The notes below the pieces were generated by a model that made no database searches, was not told the origin of the DNA, and saw only the letters and a list, made by a program, of their open reading frames with translations. Positions 1 through 9,508 of a stretch of 64,000 nt of DNA are shown in pieces; position 1 is the first letter of the stretch, and each line of letters starts with the position of its first letter. The DNA is taken from the NCBI RefSeq assembly GCF_003003285.1, contig NZ_PVTP01000010.1:83817-147816 (forward strand), read 5' to 3'. A program made the translations under genes and the position numbers. This DNA comes from Yoonia maritima (lineage in GTDB: Bacteria > Pseudomonadota > Alphaproteobacteria > Rhodobacterales > Rhodobacteraceae).

Positions 1-126
1 ATGGACAACGCAACACGCAACGCTGGCGACATGATCGACCAACTGACAATCGAGTTTAACCGCTCGCGTCAGGCTGTGATCACCAACGAGCTGATTGAAA
101 TTATTTCGGGCGCGGAAGCGCTCTAG
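1..126 (+). CDS. atpG: F1 ATP synthase gamma subunit, C-terminal end (partial)
   Basis: The frame is open from the first base of the window and stops at TAG 124-126, giving the last 41 residues. It reads [20 protein letters not shown], then an NRSRQA..TNEL.EI..GAEAL ending. This is the conserved C-terminal helix of the gamma subunit, the rotating central stalk that couples proton flow to ATP synthesis in F1. The next gene, atpD, begins 18 bases downstream behind a GGAG ribosome site, which is the usual atpHAGDC order of alphaproteobacteria. The ATG at base 1 is an internal methionine, and the real start lies outside the window. Confidence 0.95.
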   Translation: MDNATRNAGDMIDQLTIEFNRSRQAVITNELIEIISGAEAL

Positions 127-1569
<1,443 letters not shown>

Positions 1570-1589
1570 TTGTTGCGGTTAGGAATTAG

Positions 1590-1617
1590 AAAAAGGGGCG
1601 CATCTGCGCCCCTTTTT
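1590..1617 (+). terminator. Rho-independent terminator after atpD
   Basis: The arms GGGGCGC (1595-1601) and GCGCCCC (1606-1612) enclose an ATCT loop. The stem is flanked by five A upstream and five T downstream (1613-1617), so it could act on both strands. It lies 20 bases after the atpD stop and would end the atpHAGD transcript before atpC. Confidence 0.88.
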
Positions 1618-1733
1618 GCGTTCTGTCATACTGGTAGATGTTTATTTCGTTTCGTTGGCGTTATTCTTGAAGTTCGTGAGCTAGCTATGACCATGTCGTC
1701 GACACTTAAAACTAAAAAATTTCAGGAACTGTT

Positions 1734-2930
1734 ATGACCTCTTTAAAACGACTTACGTGGTTTTCGTGGGCATCGGTCGCTTTAATGATAAGTATCGGGT
1801 TGACCTATTTTATCAGTGCTGAGAATGGTCGCGATTTTGCGGGGCTAGTACTCGGACGGGATTTTTTAAATCTATACACAGCAGGGGGACTGCTCGCGGA
1901 AGATAAGGTGGGCGTCTTGTTTTCTCAGAATGCATATATGGAGGTTATCACCGAGCGATATGGTGATGACTACAGTGCTCATAATTGGTCATACCCTCCT
2001 ACAGTGTTTTGGGTAGCTATCGTAGTGGCTAAATTGCCCTACATGCTGGCGTTGCTGGGATGGTATATCGTCGGGGTTGCTTTGATCGCTGTTGCTGTGC
2101 GTGCCTTGGAACTTGATGGAAAGTGGGTGCTATTTATTGTTCTATCGCCGGCCGGTTTGTTGAATATCATCGCAGGGCAAAATGGTTTCATAACCGCGTC
2201 ATTATTATGTTTTGCATTTTGTTACAGTCAGCGCAGTGTGGTGCGTTCGGGTGTTAGCTGGGCGCTCCTGACATTTAAGCCACATTTGGGTATTGTTGCA
2301 ATTCCGATGTTAATTGTCCGGCACGAGTGGCGGTTGATTGGTTGCGGTGCGATCGCCTTCGGTTTGCTCGTTTTTGCGACAGTATTGGTTTGGGGCACCG
2401 AACCATGGAATATGTTTTTTTCGATTACAGCTGAGCAGCAACGACTTGTTCTTGAAAATTGGCGAGGGGCTATTAATCTTTTAGTTCCAACAGGTTTTAT
2501 GCAGGGCCGAATGTTTAATTTTGGAACTGGTGACGCATATTTGCTACACGCAGCTTACGCTCTTGTTGCTGTATTACTGTCTATTAGAGCGTTACCGTTG
2601 CGAGATGTATGTGTTCGCAGTTGGCTAACTTGGTTCACACTTACGACATTTTCAGTTCTTCCATATTACTTTCTATACGACCTAGTAGTCTTTCATATCA
2701 TGTTGGCAATGTATGTTCGGGATCCAGAAAAACTCTTTGGCTTGTCGCCTAAAGCATCAGAACTTGCTTGGGCGTTCATGTGGTTGATGCCTGTAATCGG
2801 CACGGTGATCGCATTGGTCTTATCGGTTCACTTATTTCCATTACTATTGCTCTGTATGCTCTGGCAGCAGCGACTGCTGCGACATCAAGAGCGCCAGTTG
2901 GCGCTTGACCCTTTGGCAGAGACTAATTAG
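1734..2930 (+). CDS. GT87 (DUF2029) family membrane glycosyltransferase
   Basis: The product is a 398-residue polytopic membrane protein with roughly 9-10 hydrophobic segments. It matches polyprenyl-phosphate-mannose-dependent glycosyltransferases (GT87/DUF2029). An early Asp lies in GRDF (D43) followed by a Y-x-AGG segment, then NWSYPP near residue 85, a GQNG motif near 145, and ENWRGAINL near 240. Such enzymes transfer a sugar from a lipid-linked donor on the outer face of the inner membrane; the substrate here is unknown. The ATG follows TTCAGGAACTGTT. It is unusual that the gene sits inside the ATP synthase operon, downstream of a terminator, and reads as clearly more AT-rich than atpD or atpC, which suggests insertion by transfer. 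The family assignment is fairly secure; the role is not. Confidence 0.8.
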   Translation: MTSLKRLTWFSWASVALMISIGLTYFISAENGRDFAGLVLGRDFLNLYTAGGLLAEDKVGVLFSQNAYMEVITERYGDDYSAHNWSYPPTVFWVAIVVAKLPYMLALLGWYIVGVALIAVAVRALELDGKWVLFIVLSPAGLLNIIAGQNGFITASLLCFAFCYSQRSVVRSGVSWALLTFKPHLGIVAIPMLIVRHEWRLIGCGAIAFGLLVFATVLVWGTEPWNMFFSITAEQQRLVLENWRGAINLLVPTGFMQGRMFNFGTGDAYLLHAAYALVAVLLSIRALPLRDVCVRSWLTWFTLTTFSVLPYYFLYDLVVFHIMLAMYVRDPEKLFGLSPKASELAWAFMWLMPVIGTVIALVLSVHLFPLLLLCMLWQQRLLRHQERQLALDPLAETN

Positions 2931-3058
2931 TCGAGTGTCGTCAATGTTTCCTTTGTAAAGCGATAGCATTTGGCAGTGACGAATGGTATGAACGCGGCAA
3001 ATGCTGAGGTCCGGACAGCCCGGTACAGCTAAGCTGAAAAAACCTGCAAGGAGCCGAC

Positions 3059-3496
3059 ATGGCGAACCTACAATTTGATCTAGTATCTCCTGAGCGCCGT
3101 TTGGCGTCTGTCGAGGCGACCGAGGTCCAAATCCCCGGTGCCGACGGTGACATGACCGCGATGGCGGGCCACGCACCAACCATTACGACACTGCGCCCAG
3201 GTATCTTGAGCGTGACACACGGTGGCACCACTGAAGAATATGTTGTTCTTGGTGGTTTCGCTGAAATCAGCGCGACAAGCATCTCTGTGCTGGCTGAACA
3301 GGCCCTGCACCGTGATGAATTGACCCAAGAAGTCTACGACCAAATGATCGCAGACGCTAAAGAACTGTACAAAAAGCATGAAGAAGTGTTCGAAAACGAA
3401 CCTGGTCCTGTCGATGACGCGGCTAAGCTGATTGCCGATATGGTAGCAATCGGGTCTCATATCGGGTTGGATCCGAACCAATCTAACTTCGGTTAA
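3059..3496 (+). CDS. atpC: F1 ATP synthase epsilon subunit
   Basis: The epsilon subunit belongs to the central stalk of F1 and regulates ATP hydrolysis. The 145-residue product begins [20 protein letters not shown], with the conserved [15 protein letters not shown] segment at about residues 27-41. The N-terminal beta sandwich is followed by a helical C-terminal part rich in charged residues, although it is less basic than in enterobacteria. The start follows GCAAGGAGCCGAC, a strong ribosome site. Because atpD is followed by a terminator and a 1.2-kb inserted gene, atpC must be expressed by read-through, with the glycosyltransferase gene, or from a promoter in the 128-base gap at 2931-3058. 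Confidence 0.96.
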   Translation: MANLQFDLVSPERRLASVEATEVQIPGADGDMTAMAGHAPTITTLRPGILSVTHGGTTEEYVVLGGFAEISATSISVLAEQALHRDELTQEVYDQMIADAKELYKKHEEVFENEPGPVDDAAKLIADMVAIGSHIGLDPNQSNFG

Positions 3497-3518
3497 GGTT
3501 GCGCAAATTATTGCCATT

Positions 3519-3542
3519 GGCCCCGCTGTGCGGGGCCTTTTT
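3519..3542 (+). terminator. Rho-independent terminator after atpC
   Basis: The arms GGCCCCGC (3519-3526) and GCGGGGCC (3530-3537) enclose a TGT loop and are followed by five T. The stem lies 22 bases after the atpC stop and closes the ATP synthase transcript. Confidence 0.9.
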
Positions 3543-3613
3543 CTATTGTGGGGTCGCGTTTGGTGTTTAAAAGTGAAATACAACCATAAGTAAGTTTCTA
3601 GTTCGCGAACAGT

Positions 3614-3964
3614 ATGCACAGATTAAGCAGTGGAACAATTGGAATAGACCACGGAGAAGTGGTTCTTTTTTCCGATTTTGAAGACGATGGCGCGATGTGG
3701 CGCGGCGAAGGCCCGCGCCAAAGTCGTGCAACAGTCAAATTTAACACGTCCTACGGGGCTGTGCCGCATGTCCAAGTTTCTATGTCTATGTGGGACATAT
3801 CGAATTCAACGAACACCCGCGCTGACGTGCAGGCAGAGAATATCACCAAAGACGGGTTTGAGATTGTGTTTCGGACTTGGGCCGACACACAAGTGGCACG
3901 CGTGCGCATCGCTTGGACGTCGTTCGGAGAGCTGCCTCACGACGAAGGCTGGGAGCTCTATTAG
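3614..3964 (+). CDS. H-type lectin domain protein
   Basis: The product is a 116-residue single-domain protein whose second half matches the H-type lectin domain (the Helix pomatia agglutinin / discoidin II type that binds N-acetylgalactosamine). It shows a VKFNTSYGAVPHVQVSMSMW strand pair, then DIS..TNTRADVQAENIT, then GFEIVFRTWADTQVARVRIAW. No signal peptide is visible, so it is predicted to stay in the cytoplasm or leave by another route. The ribosome site before the ATG is weak. The gene is isolated between the atpC terminator and convergent prs. The domain call is good; ligand and role are unknown. Confidence 0.75.
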   Translation: MHRLSSGTIGIDHGEVVLFSDFEDDGAMWRGEGPRQSRATVKFNTSYGAVPHVQVSMSMWDISNSTNTRADVQAENITKDGFEIVFRTWADTQVARVRIAWTSFGELPHDEGWELY

Positions 3965-3970
3965 AGAGAA

Positions 3971-3995
3971 AGGGCGCCGAATGAATCGACGCCCT
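3971..3995. terminator. Weak stem-loop between convergent lectin gene and prs
   Basis: AGGGCG (3971-3976) pairs with CGCCCT (3990-3995), and an inner CGA/TCG pair gives a stem interrupted by one mismatch. No long T run follows. It lies 7 bases past the lectin stop and 8 bases before the prs stop, so it may end transcription from both sides. Confidence 0.45.
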
Positions 3996-4002
3996 GAATG
4001 CT

Positions 4003-5022
4003 TTATTTCGCGGCGTATAGGCCTTCGTAGATTGGGCCAAGCGTCTTGTGATCGAACAATGATGACACAGATGTGCCGTTCCATGTGTTCAGGATCGCTT
4101 GTGCGAACATCGGTGCAGTCGGGACGATACGGATGTTTGGTGCGGCTTGAACAGCCTCTGTCGCGGCGATCGTGTCGGTGATGACTAGGCTTTTCATCGC
4201 TGAATTCGTGATGCGTTCGACCGCCGGGCCAGACAAAACGCCATGTGTGATGTATGAATGAACCTCTTTCGCGCCGTTATCCATAAGGACTTCAGCGGCT
4301 TTGCAAAGCGTACCAGCTGTATCAACGATGTCATCGACGATGATACAAACCCGGTCTTTTACGTCGCCGATAACAGTCATTTCAGCGACTTCACCGGGCT
4401 TACCGCGGCGTTTGTCGACGATGGATAGGGGGGCGCCAATGCGCTGCGCCAGATCGCGGGCACGGGCCACGCCACCAACATCAGGGGACACAACCATGAC
4501 GTCATCCATGCAAGACCGGAAGTTATGCATCGCGTCCAGTGCGTAAATTGGGGACGCATAAAGGTTATCGACAGGAATATCGAAAAAACCCTGAATCTGC
4601 GTTGCGTGCAAATCCAGGGTAAGGATACGTTCGACGCCGGCTTCGACCAGCATGTTCGCGACCAGCTTGGCCGTGATCGGTGTGCGGGCCTTGGAACGGC
4701 GATCTTGGCGCGCGTAGCCAAAGTAAGGGATCACTGCGGTAATGCGGGCCGCTGATGAACGGCGTAGCGCGTCAGCAATAATCAGCAATTCCATCAGGTT
4801 GTCGTTGGCGGGGTTTGATGTTGGCTGGACGATGAACATGTCCTCACCGCGGACGTTTTCGAAAACTTCAACAAAGATTTCGCCATCGTTGAACCGTTCA
4901 ACACGGGCATCGACAAGTCCGACATCCATGCCGCGATGCATCGACATCCGGCGAGATATTGCTTGGGCTAGAGGCTGATTTGAATTTCCAGAAATCAGCT
5001 TTGGCGCAGTCATAGTTGGCAT
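4003..5022 (-). CDS. prs: Ribose-phosphate pyrophosphokinase
   Basis: This enzyme makes phosphoribosyl pyrophosphate from ribose 5-phosphate and ATP for nucleotide, histidine and tryptophan synthesis. The 339-residue product has the family signatures: [11 protein letters not shown] near the N-terminus, [13 protein letters not shown], the [11 protein letters not shown] loop, [16 protein letters not shown], and the PRPP-binding motif [12 protein letters not shown]. An earlier in-frame start at 5082 would add 20 residues unlike the family. The ATG at 5022 follows AAAGGACCCCACTG and is preferred; ATG 5013 is a possible alternative. The gene is divergent from the isomerase gene at 5139 across about 115 bases that must hold both promoters. 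Confidence 0.96.
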   Translation of the reverse strand: MPTMTAPKLISGNSNQPLAQAISRRMSMHRGMDVGLVDARVERFNDGEIFVEVFENVRGEDMFIVQPTSNPANDNLMELLIIADALRRSSAARITAVIPYFGYARQDRRSKARTPITAKLVANMLVEAGVERILTLDLHATQIQGFFDIPVDNLYASPIYALDAMHNFRSCMDDVMVVSPDVGGVARARDLAQRIGAPLSIVDKRRGKPGEVAEMTVIGDVKDRVCIIVDDIVDTAGTLCKAAEVLMDNGAKEVHSYITHGVLSGPAVERITNSAMKSLVITDTIAATEAVQAAPNIRIVPTAPMFAQAILNTWNGTSVSSLFDHKTLGPIYEGLYAAK

Positions 5023-5138
5023 CAGTGGGGTCCTTTGGCAGAAGGCAGTAACAGAGGCGTGACAGATTCGAGGCGTTGACACCGACTAACACAGGGTTAC
5101 CGTCACGCAAACAATTCGCGCACTCTAGGAGACTAAAA

Positions 5139-5735
5139 ATGGCCCATATCGACTATTTCTTTGCGACCATTTCGCCGTTTAGCTACCTATGCGGGACTCG
5201 CCCAGCCGAAATCGCGGCGAAGCACGGCGCGACCATCACTTATAAGCCGCTTGATATCATGAGCCTGTTTTCCCGGACCGGTGGCACAGCGCCCAAAGAT
5301 CGGCACCCCAGCCGTATGGAATACCGTGCACAAGAACTGCGCCGTCAGACTGCCCAGACGGGCATGCCATTGAAACCAAAGCCCGCGTTTTGGCCAACGA
5401 ATCCTGCGCCATCGTCCTATGCGATCATCGCGGCGCAAAACGAAGGTGGCGACGTTGCTGCGCTCGTCCATGCGATTGGCGCGGCTTGTTGGGCCGAAGA
5501 TCGCGATATTTCCCAAGATGATGTCATTCGTGACTGTTTGACCAAAGCAGATTTTGCACCGGATCTTGCGGACAAACACATGCTGACCAGCGCCGATACC
5601 TACGCCAAGAACTTGGAAGAGGCCGTAGCACGTGGTGCGTTTGGTGCGCCGTTCTTTATTACCGACACGGACGAAAGATTCTGGGGCCAAGATCGTCTTG
5701 ATGACCTCGATGCATATTTGGCTGGGCGCGGCTAA
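5139..5735 (+). CDS. 2-hydroxychromene-2-carboxylate isomerase family protein (DsbA-fold)
   Basis: The 198-residue product begins MAHIDYFFATISPFSYLCG, the glutathione-binding start of kappa-class glutathione transferase / hydroxychromene carboxylate isomerases. The usual catalytic Ser corresponds to Ser12 or Ser15. The C-terminal part FGAPFFITDTDERFWGQDRL..LDAYL is typical of the family. Such enzymes isomerise aromatic-degradation intermediates with glutathione; the true substrate is unknown. The ATG at 5139 follows TAGGAG at 5126-5131 and is chosen over an upstream in-frame start at 5076. The stop codon directly abuts the ATG of the next hydrolase gene, so the two are likely co-translated. 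Confidence 0.88.
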   Translation: MAHIDYFFATISPFSYLCGTRPAEIAAKHGATITYKPLDIMSLFSRTGGTAPKDRHPSRMEYRAQELRRQTAQTGMPLKPKPAFWPTNPAPSSYAIIAAQNEGGDVAALVHAIGAACWAEDRDISQDDVIRDCLTKADFAPDLADKHMLTSADTYAKNLEEAVARGAFGAPFFITDTDERFWGQDRLDDLDAYLAGRG

Positions 5736-6509
5736 ATGCAAAATATCATGGGGCATGACATTCATGCCGATACAGTCGGAGAGGGATCTCCGGCGCTTGT
5801 CTTGCATTGTGCGCTTGGCCGATCCGAAGCAATGGTGCCGCTGGTCCAACAGCTTGGTTATCGGACGAATTTGTTTGATCTGCCCGGTCATGGCCAAAGC
5901 GGCAAATGGGATGGGGCAAGCGACTATCAACGGCTGACCACCGATGTTGCTGGCCAGTTGTGTGATGGGCCGACGCATGTGATTGGCCATTCTTTTGGTG
6001 CGACTGCTGCCTTACGGCTGGCTGTAGAGCGCCCTGAATTGGTAAGCCGTCTAACCTTGATAGAGCCCGTCTATTTCGTGGCGGCCAAGGGCACTAACGC
6101 TCACACGGAATTCGCAAAAGGGTTTCGCCCGTTTGTCGCAGCGATGTTGCGTGGGGAGGAAGACGCCGCCGCCAAGATGTTCAATGAAATCTGGGGTGGA
6201 ATGCCGTGGGATGCGATGTCGGATCGGCGTAGGCAGTACCTGACAGACCGCATTCATTTGGTCGTAGCAGGTGCTGCTGAGATCGAGGAAGACGCGGCTG
6301 GGATCACATCAGAGCAGCGGCTAGGCGCAGTGGAACTACCCGTCACACTTATCCGTGGTGGTGCGTCGCAGGCTGTCATGGCTGATATTCACGCCACGCT
6401 GGCTGCGCGATTACCGAACGCGACTGATCATGTGGTGCCGGGTGCAGGACATATGCTGCCGATGACCCATGCTGATCAGGTTGCCGAAATCATCCGTTCA
6501 GCAGCTTGA
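5736..6509 (+). CDS. Alpha/beta hydrolase
   Basis: The 257-residue product is a soluble alpha/beta-hydrolase-fold enzyme. The nucleophile elbow GHSFG places Ser86, the DLPGHGQSG loop follows strand 4, and a late GAGHMLP supplies the catalytic His near residue 239. The oxyanion-hole region is LHCALGRS, not the commoner HG. The start is the ATG immediately after the stop of the isomerase gene. The gene converges with the threonine aldolase gene and overlaps its end by 20 bases. The substrate cannot be deduced; pairing with a glutathione-dependent isomerase hints at degradation of an aromatic or cyclic compound. Confidence 0.85.
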   Translation: MQNIMGHDIHADTVGEGSPALVLHCALGRSEAMVPLVQQLGYRTNLFDLPGHGQSGKWDGASDYQRLTTDVAGQLCDGPTHVIGHSFGATAALRLAVERPELVSRLTLIEPVYFVAAKGTNAHTEFAKGFRPFVAAMLRGEEDAAAKMFNEIWGGMPWDAMSDRRRQYLTDRIHLVVAGAAEIEEDAAGITSEQRLGAVELPVTLIRGGASQAVMADIHATLAARLPNATDHVVPGAGHMLPMTHADQVAEIIRSAA

Positions 6510-7536
6510 TGAACTGCTGAACCCCGTCTTCGGTCATCGACCAATCGGTGACCAGACGGCCCGTTAACAGCGCGTCTGGGTCGCCCTCATTGGGATCGCC
6601 ATTCATTACATAATAGAATGCGCCGCCATCCAGCATGCGCTTGTGTTCGCTGCGCGGCATGTCGAAAAAGATGATATTGGCCTGCGGGTCGTATTGGAGC
6701 GTCAGCGCGTTATGCCCGCGAAGCCCTTCGGCCAATTGTGCACAGCGAGCGTTGGCCGCGCGCGCAGTGTCTAGCCATAGCCCATCGGTTAGATAGGCCT
6801 GCATCTGCGCGGATAGAAAACGATGCTTGGACAGCAGGTGGCCGCCGCGCTTGCGCCGCAGTTCAAATTCCCATGCAAGGTCAGGATCAAAGATCACGCA
6901 GGCCTCTACGCCCATCGCACCGTTCTTGGTGCCACCAAAGCTGACGGTGTCGATGCCAGCCTTCCATGTCATCTCCGCAGGGCTGCAATCCAGCGCGACC
7001 AATGCATTTGCAAACCGGGCGCCGTCCATATGGGTTTTCATGCCAAAGCCACTGGCGATGTCAGTCAAAGCTTTGATTTCGTCGAGCGTGTAGATCGTGC
7101 CTTTTTCGGTCACTTGCGTAATCGACAGCGGCCCACGTTGCGGGCCATGGACGCCGCGGTTCTGTTCTGCCTCAATTTTGCTGCGCAACACGTCTGGCGA
7201 CATCTTCGCGTCGTCAGTCGGGACGAGCGTTAGCTTAGCCTGTGAATAGAACTCTGGCGCGTTGCATTCGTCTTCTTGGATGTGGGCGACATCGGCACAA
7301 AAAATCGTATCCCAGGGCTGGGACATCGTAGCAAGCAGTAGGGCGTTTGCGCTGGTGCCGTTGATGACCAGATAAACGGCGGCTTCTGGGGCCTCGAACA
7401 CATCTCGTACTTGTTGGCGTACCGTGTCCATGATCGCGTCCGCGCCATAGCCTGGTGCATAGCCGGTGTTGGCAGCCATGACGGCTTCGATGACTTTTGG
7501 GTGCGCAGGACCGGCATTATCGGATGAGAAAAACAT
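6490..7536 (-). CDS. ltaE: Low-specificity L-threonine aldolase
   Basis: This PLP enzyme cleaves L-threonine and allo-threonine to glycine and acetaldehyde. The 348-residue protein starts MFFSSDNAGPAHPKVIEAV. It carries the active-site His region ADVAHIQEDE (about residues 81-90), the GTIYTLDEI and MDGARFANALVAL segments, and the PLP lysine in DTVSFGGTKNGAMG (K204). Length and motifs fit the family. The gene lies immediately downstream of the YcgN-like gene, with no gap between that stop and this ATG, so the two are probably cotranscribed with ribF. Its 3' end overlaps the convergent hydrolase gene by 20 bases. Confidence 0.94.
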   Translation of the reverse strand: MFFSSDNAGPAHPKVIEAVMAANTGYAPGYGADAIMDTVRQQVRDVFEAPEAAVYLVINGTSANALLLATMSQPWDTIFCADVAHIQEDECNAPEFYSQAKLTLVPTDDAKMSPDVLRSKIEAEQNRGVHGPQRGPLSITQVTEKGTIYTLDEIKALTDIASGFGMKTHMDGARFANALVALDCSPAEMTWKAGIDTVSFGGTKNGAMGVEACVIFDPDLAWEFELRRKRGGHLLSKHRFLSAQMQAYLTDGLWLDTARAANARCAQLAEGLRGHNALTLQYDPQANIIFFDMPRSEHKRMLDGGAFYYVMNGDPNEGDPDALLTGRLVTDWSMTEDGVQQFIKLLNG

Positions 7537-8007
7537 CTAGGTTGGTTCCTCTATGACGTGATCTTCCCAGTCGTCTTCATCGACCTCGAATTCAGGTACG
7601 GTCATGCCCTTTACGGAAACGCCTGCACGGTGAACCGATTCTGGATCGCCTGTAATCAGCGGGTGCCAGTCGTACAAAGGGCGACCTTCATAGATTAGGC
7701 GATAGGCGCAGGTCTGGGGCAGCCAATACATCGTCTCTTGGATCGTCTTGGGCGTTAAAACGATGCATTCAGGGACGAATTGATGGCGGTTAGGGTAATT
7801 ACTGCAAAGACAGCTTTCGTCGTCCAACAGACGGCAGGCGACGCGTGTCATCACAACCACGCCAGTGTCTTCGTCCTCGAGCTTATTCACGCAGCATTTG
7901 CCGCAGCCATCACACAAGGCTTCCCATTCGGGTTTGTTGAGCTTGTCCATCGGTTTGGTTTCCCAAAACCGGTCCGCTAGACCCGCGCGAGTGATTTCAT
8001 TCGACAT
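7537..8007 (-). CDS. YcgN/UPF0260 family cysteine-cluster protein
   Basis: The 156-residue protein matches UPF0260 (YcgN). It has a CDGCGKCC cluster (Cys32, 35, 38, 39), followed by Cys58, 66, 68 and 81, then the conserved WLPQTCAYRLIYEGRPLYDWHPL block. Cysteine-cluster proteins of this type (YkgJ-like) are thought to bind a metal or an iron-sulfur cluster; their function is not established. The ATG at 8007 gives the normal family start MSNEITRAG and overlaps the end of ribF by 11 bases. A longer frame from 8043 lies inside ribF and is less likely. Confidence 0.9.
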   Translation of the reverse strand: MSNEITRAGLADRFWETKPMDKLNKPEWEALCDGCGKCCVNKLEDEDTGVVVMTRVACRLLDDESCLCSNYPNRHQFVPECIVLTPKTIQETMYWLPQTCAYRLIYEGRPLYDWHPLITGDPESVHRAGVSVKGMTVPEFEVDEDDWEDHVIEEPT

Positions 8008-8938
8008 CTTGCAGAATCTTTCGGGCAGTGTCGCAGTCAGCATCCATTTGAGCGATCAGCGCGTCGAGCCCATCGAACTTTAGTTCTGGCCGTAAGTACT
8101 CGACCAAGGCGACAGATAGGGTCGCGCCGTATAGGTCACCCTTAAAGTCGAAAAGGAAGCTTTCGCAATTTGGAACCTCGCCATTGAACATGGGGCGCAC
8201 GCCAATGGATGCGGCGCCATCGTATGTACCCGCATGCGGGCCATCCAGAACGTCGACCTTCACCGCATAGACGCCAAATTTTGGTGGGTGCAGCCCGGTG
8301 ATCGACATGTTTGCCGTCGGAAAGCCAAGGTCGCGACCACGCTGGTCGCCACGAATGACCTCGCCTTCGATCCGGTGCCAGTGACCTAGCATCGCGGCGG
8401 CATCGCGCGGTTTTCCATCGGTCAGCGCCTGACGGATCGCGGTGGAGGACACGTTGGCGGCGTCAACAGTTAGGATCGGTGCGACAGTCACGCCAAAGCC
8501 CATTTCTTCGCCAAATGCCTGAAGGTCAGCGACCGTGCCAGCGCGCCCTTTACCAAAACAAAAGTCTGCGCCAACAACCACGTGCTTTAAGCCCAACCGA
8601 TCAGTGATGACAGATTGGGCGAATTCGCGCGGGGTCAGATTTGCGAGTGCTTCGTTAAACGGAACCTCATACAGTTTTTCGACGCCTAGCTTTTCTAGGC
8701 GGTGCGCGCGCGCCTCTGCGTTCATCAGCCGAAACGGATTGGGATCGCGCGAAAAATAAGTGCGTGGATGGGGTTCAAACGTCATGACGCCCAATGGCGC
8801 ATTCGCGGCCTTTGCCGCTGCCCGCGCAAGATCAATGACGGATTGGTGCCCGACATGGACCCCATCAAAGTTGCCAATAGCCGCGGCCGCGCCGCGGTCG
8901 CTAGGGTCAATAAATAGGGTATCTCGGATGATGCGCAT
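7997..8938 (-). CDS. ribF: Bifunctional riboflavin kinase / FAD synthetase
   Basis: RibF phosphorylates riboflavin to FMN and adenylylates FMN to FAD. The 313-residue product has the nucleotidyltransferase motif IGNFDGVHVGH at residues 21-31, a VVGADFCFGKGRAG segment, and the C-terminal riboflavin-kinase motif GDQRGRDLGFPTAN at about 197-210. Length is normal. It is followed with an 11-base overlap by the YcgN-like gene and then the threonine aldolase gene. The MaoC gene ends 36 bases upstream on the same strand. Confidence 0.96.
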   Translation of the reverse strand: MRIIRDTLFIDPSDRGAAAAIGNFDGVHVGHQSVIDLARAAAKAANAPLGVMTFEPHPRTYFSRDPNPFRLMNAEARAHRLEKLGVEKLYEVPFNEALANLTPREFAQSVITDRLGLKHVVVGADFCFGKGRAGTVADLQAFGEEMGFGVTVAPILTVDAANVSSTAIRQALTDGKPRDAAAMLGHWHRIEGEVIRGDQRGRDLGFPTANMSITGLHPPKFGVYAVKVDVLDGPHAGTYDGAASIGVRPMFNGEVPNCESFLFDFKGDLYGATLSVALVEYLRPELKFDGLDALIAQMDADCDTARKILQDVE

Positions 8939-8974
8939 GGCCTTGCGTAGCGCGGCCTGCGGGGGGCTGCAACC

Positions 8975-9430
8975 CTAGTCGAACTTGCGCGACGGAGCGA
9001 GAACGGTCGCATCCCCCACCAACACCTTTTTGTCGTTCACAAGGCAGCGGGTGTTCATCGTCACCCGGCGTTTCGCGTGATCAATGTCGACGACTTCGAC
9101 TTCTGCCAGAACCATGTCGCCGGGGCGAACCGGCGCAAGGAACTTCAGGCTTTGGCCTAGATATACTGTGCCATGACCGGGTAGTTGTTCGCCAATTACG
9201 GCTGATACGAGGCCAGCAGTCAGCATCCCGTGCGCGATACGCCCACCAAAGATCGTGTCTTGGGCATAGTCGTCGTCAAGATGCACTGGGTTCCGGTCAG
9301 TTGAGACTTCGGCGAATAGCTCAATATCACGGTCAGTTACGACCTTGCGCAAAGACCGGACCATACCGATCTCGATATCTTCGATACAGATCGTTCCGCG
9401 TGGGGCGTTATCTAGCATGTTGCGCTCCAT
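8975..9430 (-). CDS. MaoC-family (R)-specific enoyl-CoA hydratase
   Basis: The product is a hot-dog-fold hydratase of about 150 residues. The hydratase-2 signature is complete in VSTDRNPVHLDDDYA, with catalytic Asp45 and His50 and Asn47 between them, followed by FGGRIAHGMLTAGLVSAVIG. Such enzymes hydrate trans-2-enoyl-CoA to (R)-3-hydroxyacyl-CoA, for instance to feed polyhydroxyalkanoate or other acyl pathways. The ATG at 9430 gives 151 residues; an internal ATG at 9418 (MLDNAPRGT) is an alternative start. The neighbours, ribF and a HAD hydrolase, do not suggest a specific pathway. Confidence 0.88.
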   Translation of the reverse strand: MERNMLDNAPRGTICIEDIEIGMVRSLRKVVTDRDIELFAEVSTDRNPVHLDDDYAQDTIFGGRIAHGMLTAGLVSAVIGEQLPGHGTVYLGQSLKFLAPVRPGDMVLAEVEVVDIDHAKRRVTMNTRCLVNDKKVLVGDATVLAPSRKFD

Positions 9431-9508
9431 TGAGTAACAAAAAATCCCATATGCCGTTTGGCTTTGAAATTTTATTACTTTGCAAGCGCAGAAAAATCAA
9501 GCGTTACG

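Noticed and set aside
5187..5990. Minus-strand ORF of 267 codons opposite the isomerase and hydrolase genes
   Set aside because: It spans two adjacent real genes on the other strand and shows no family motif.
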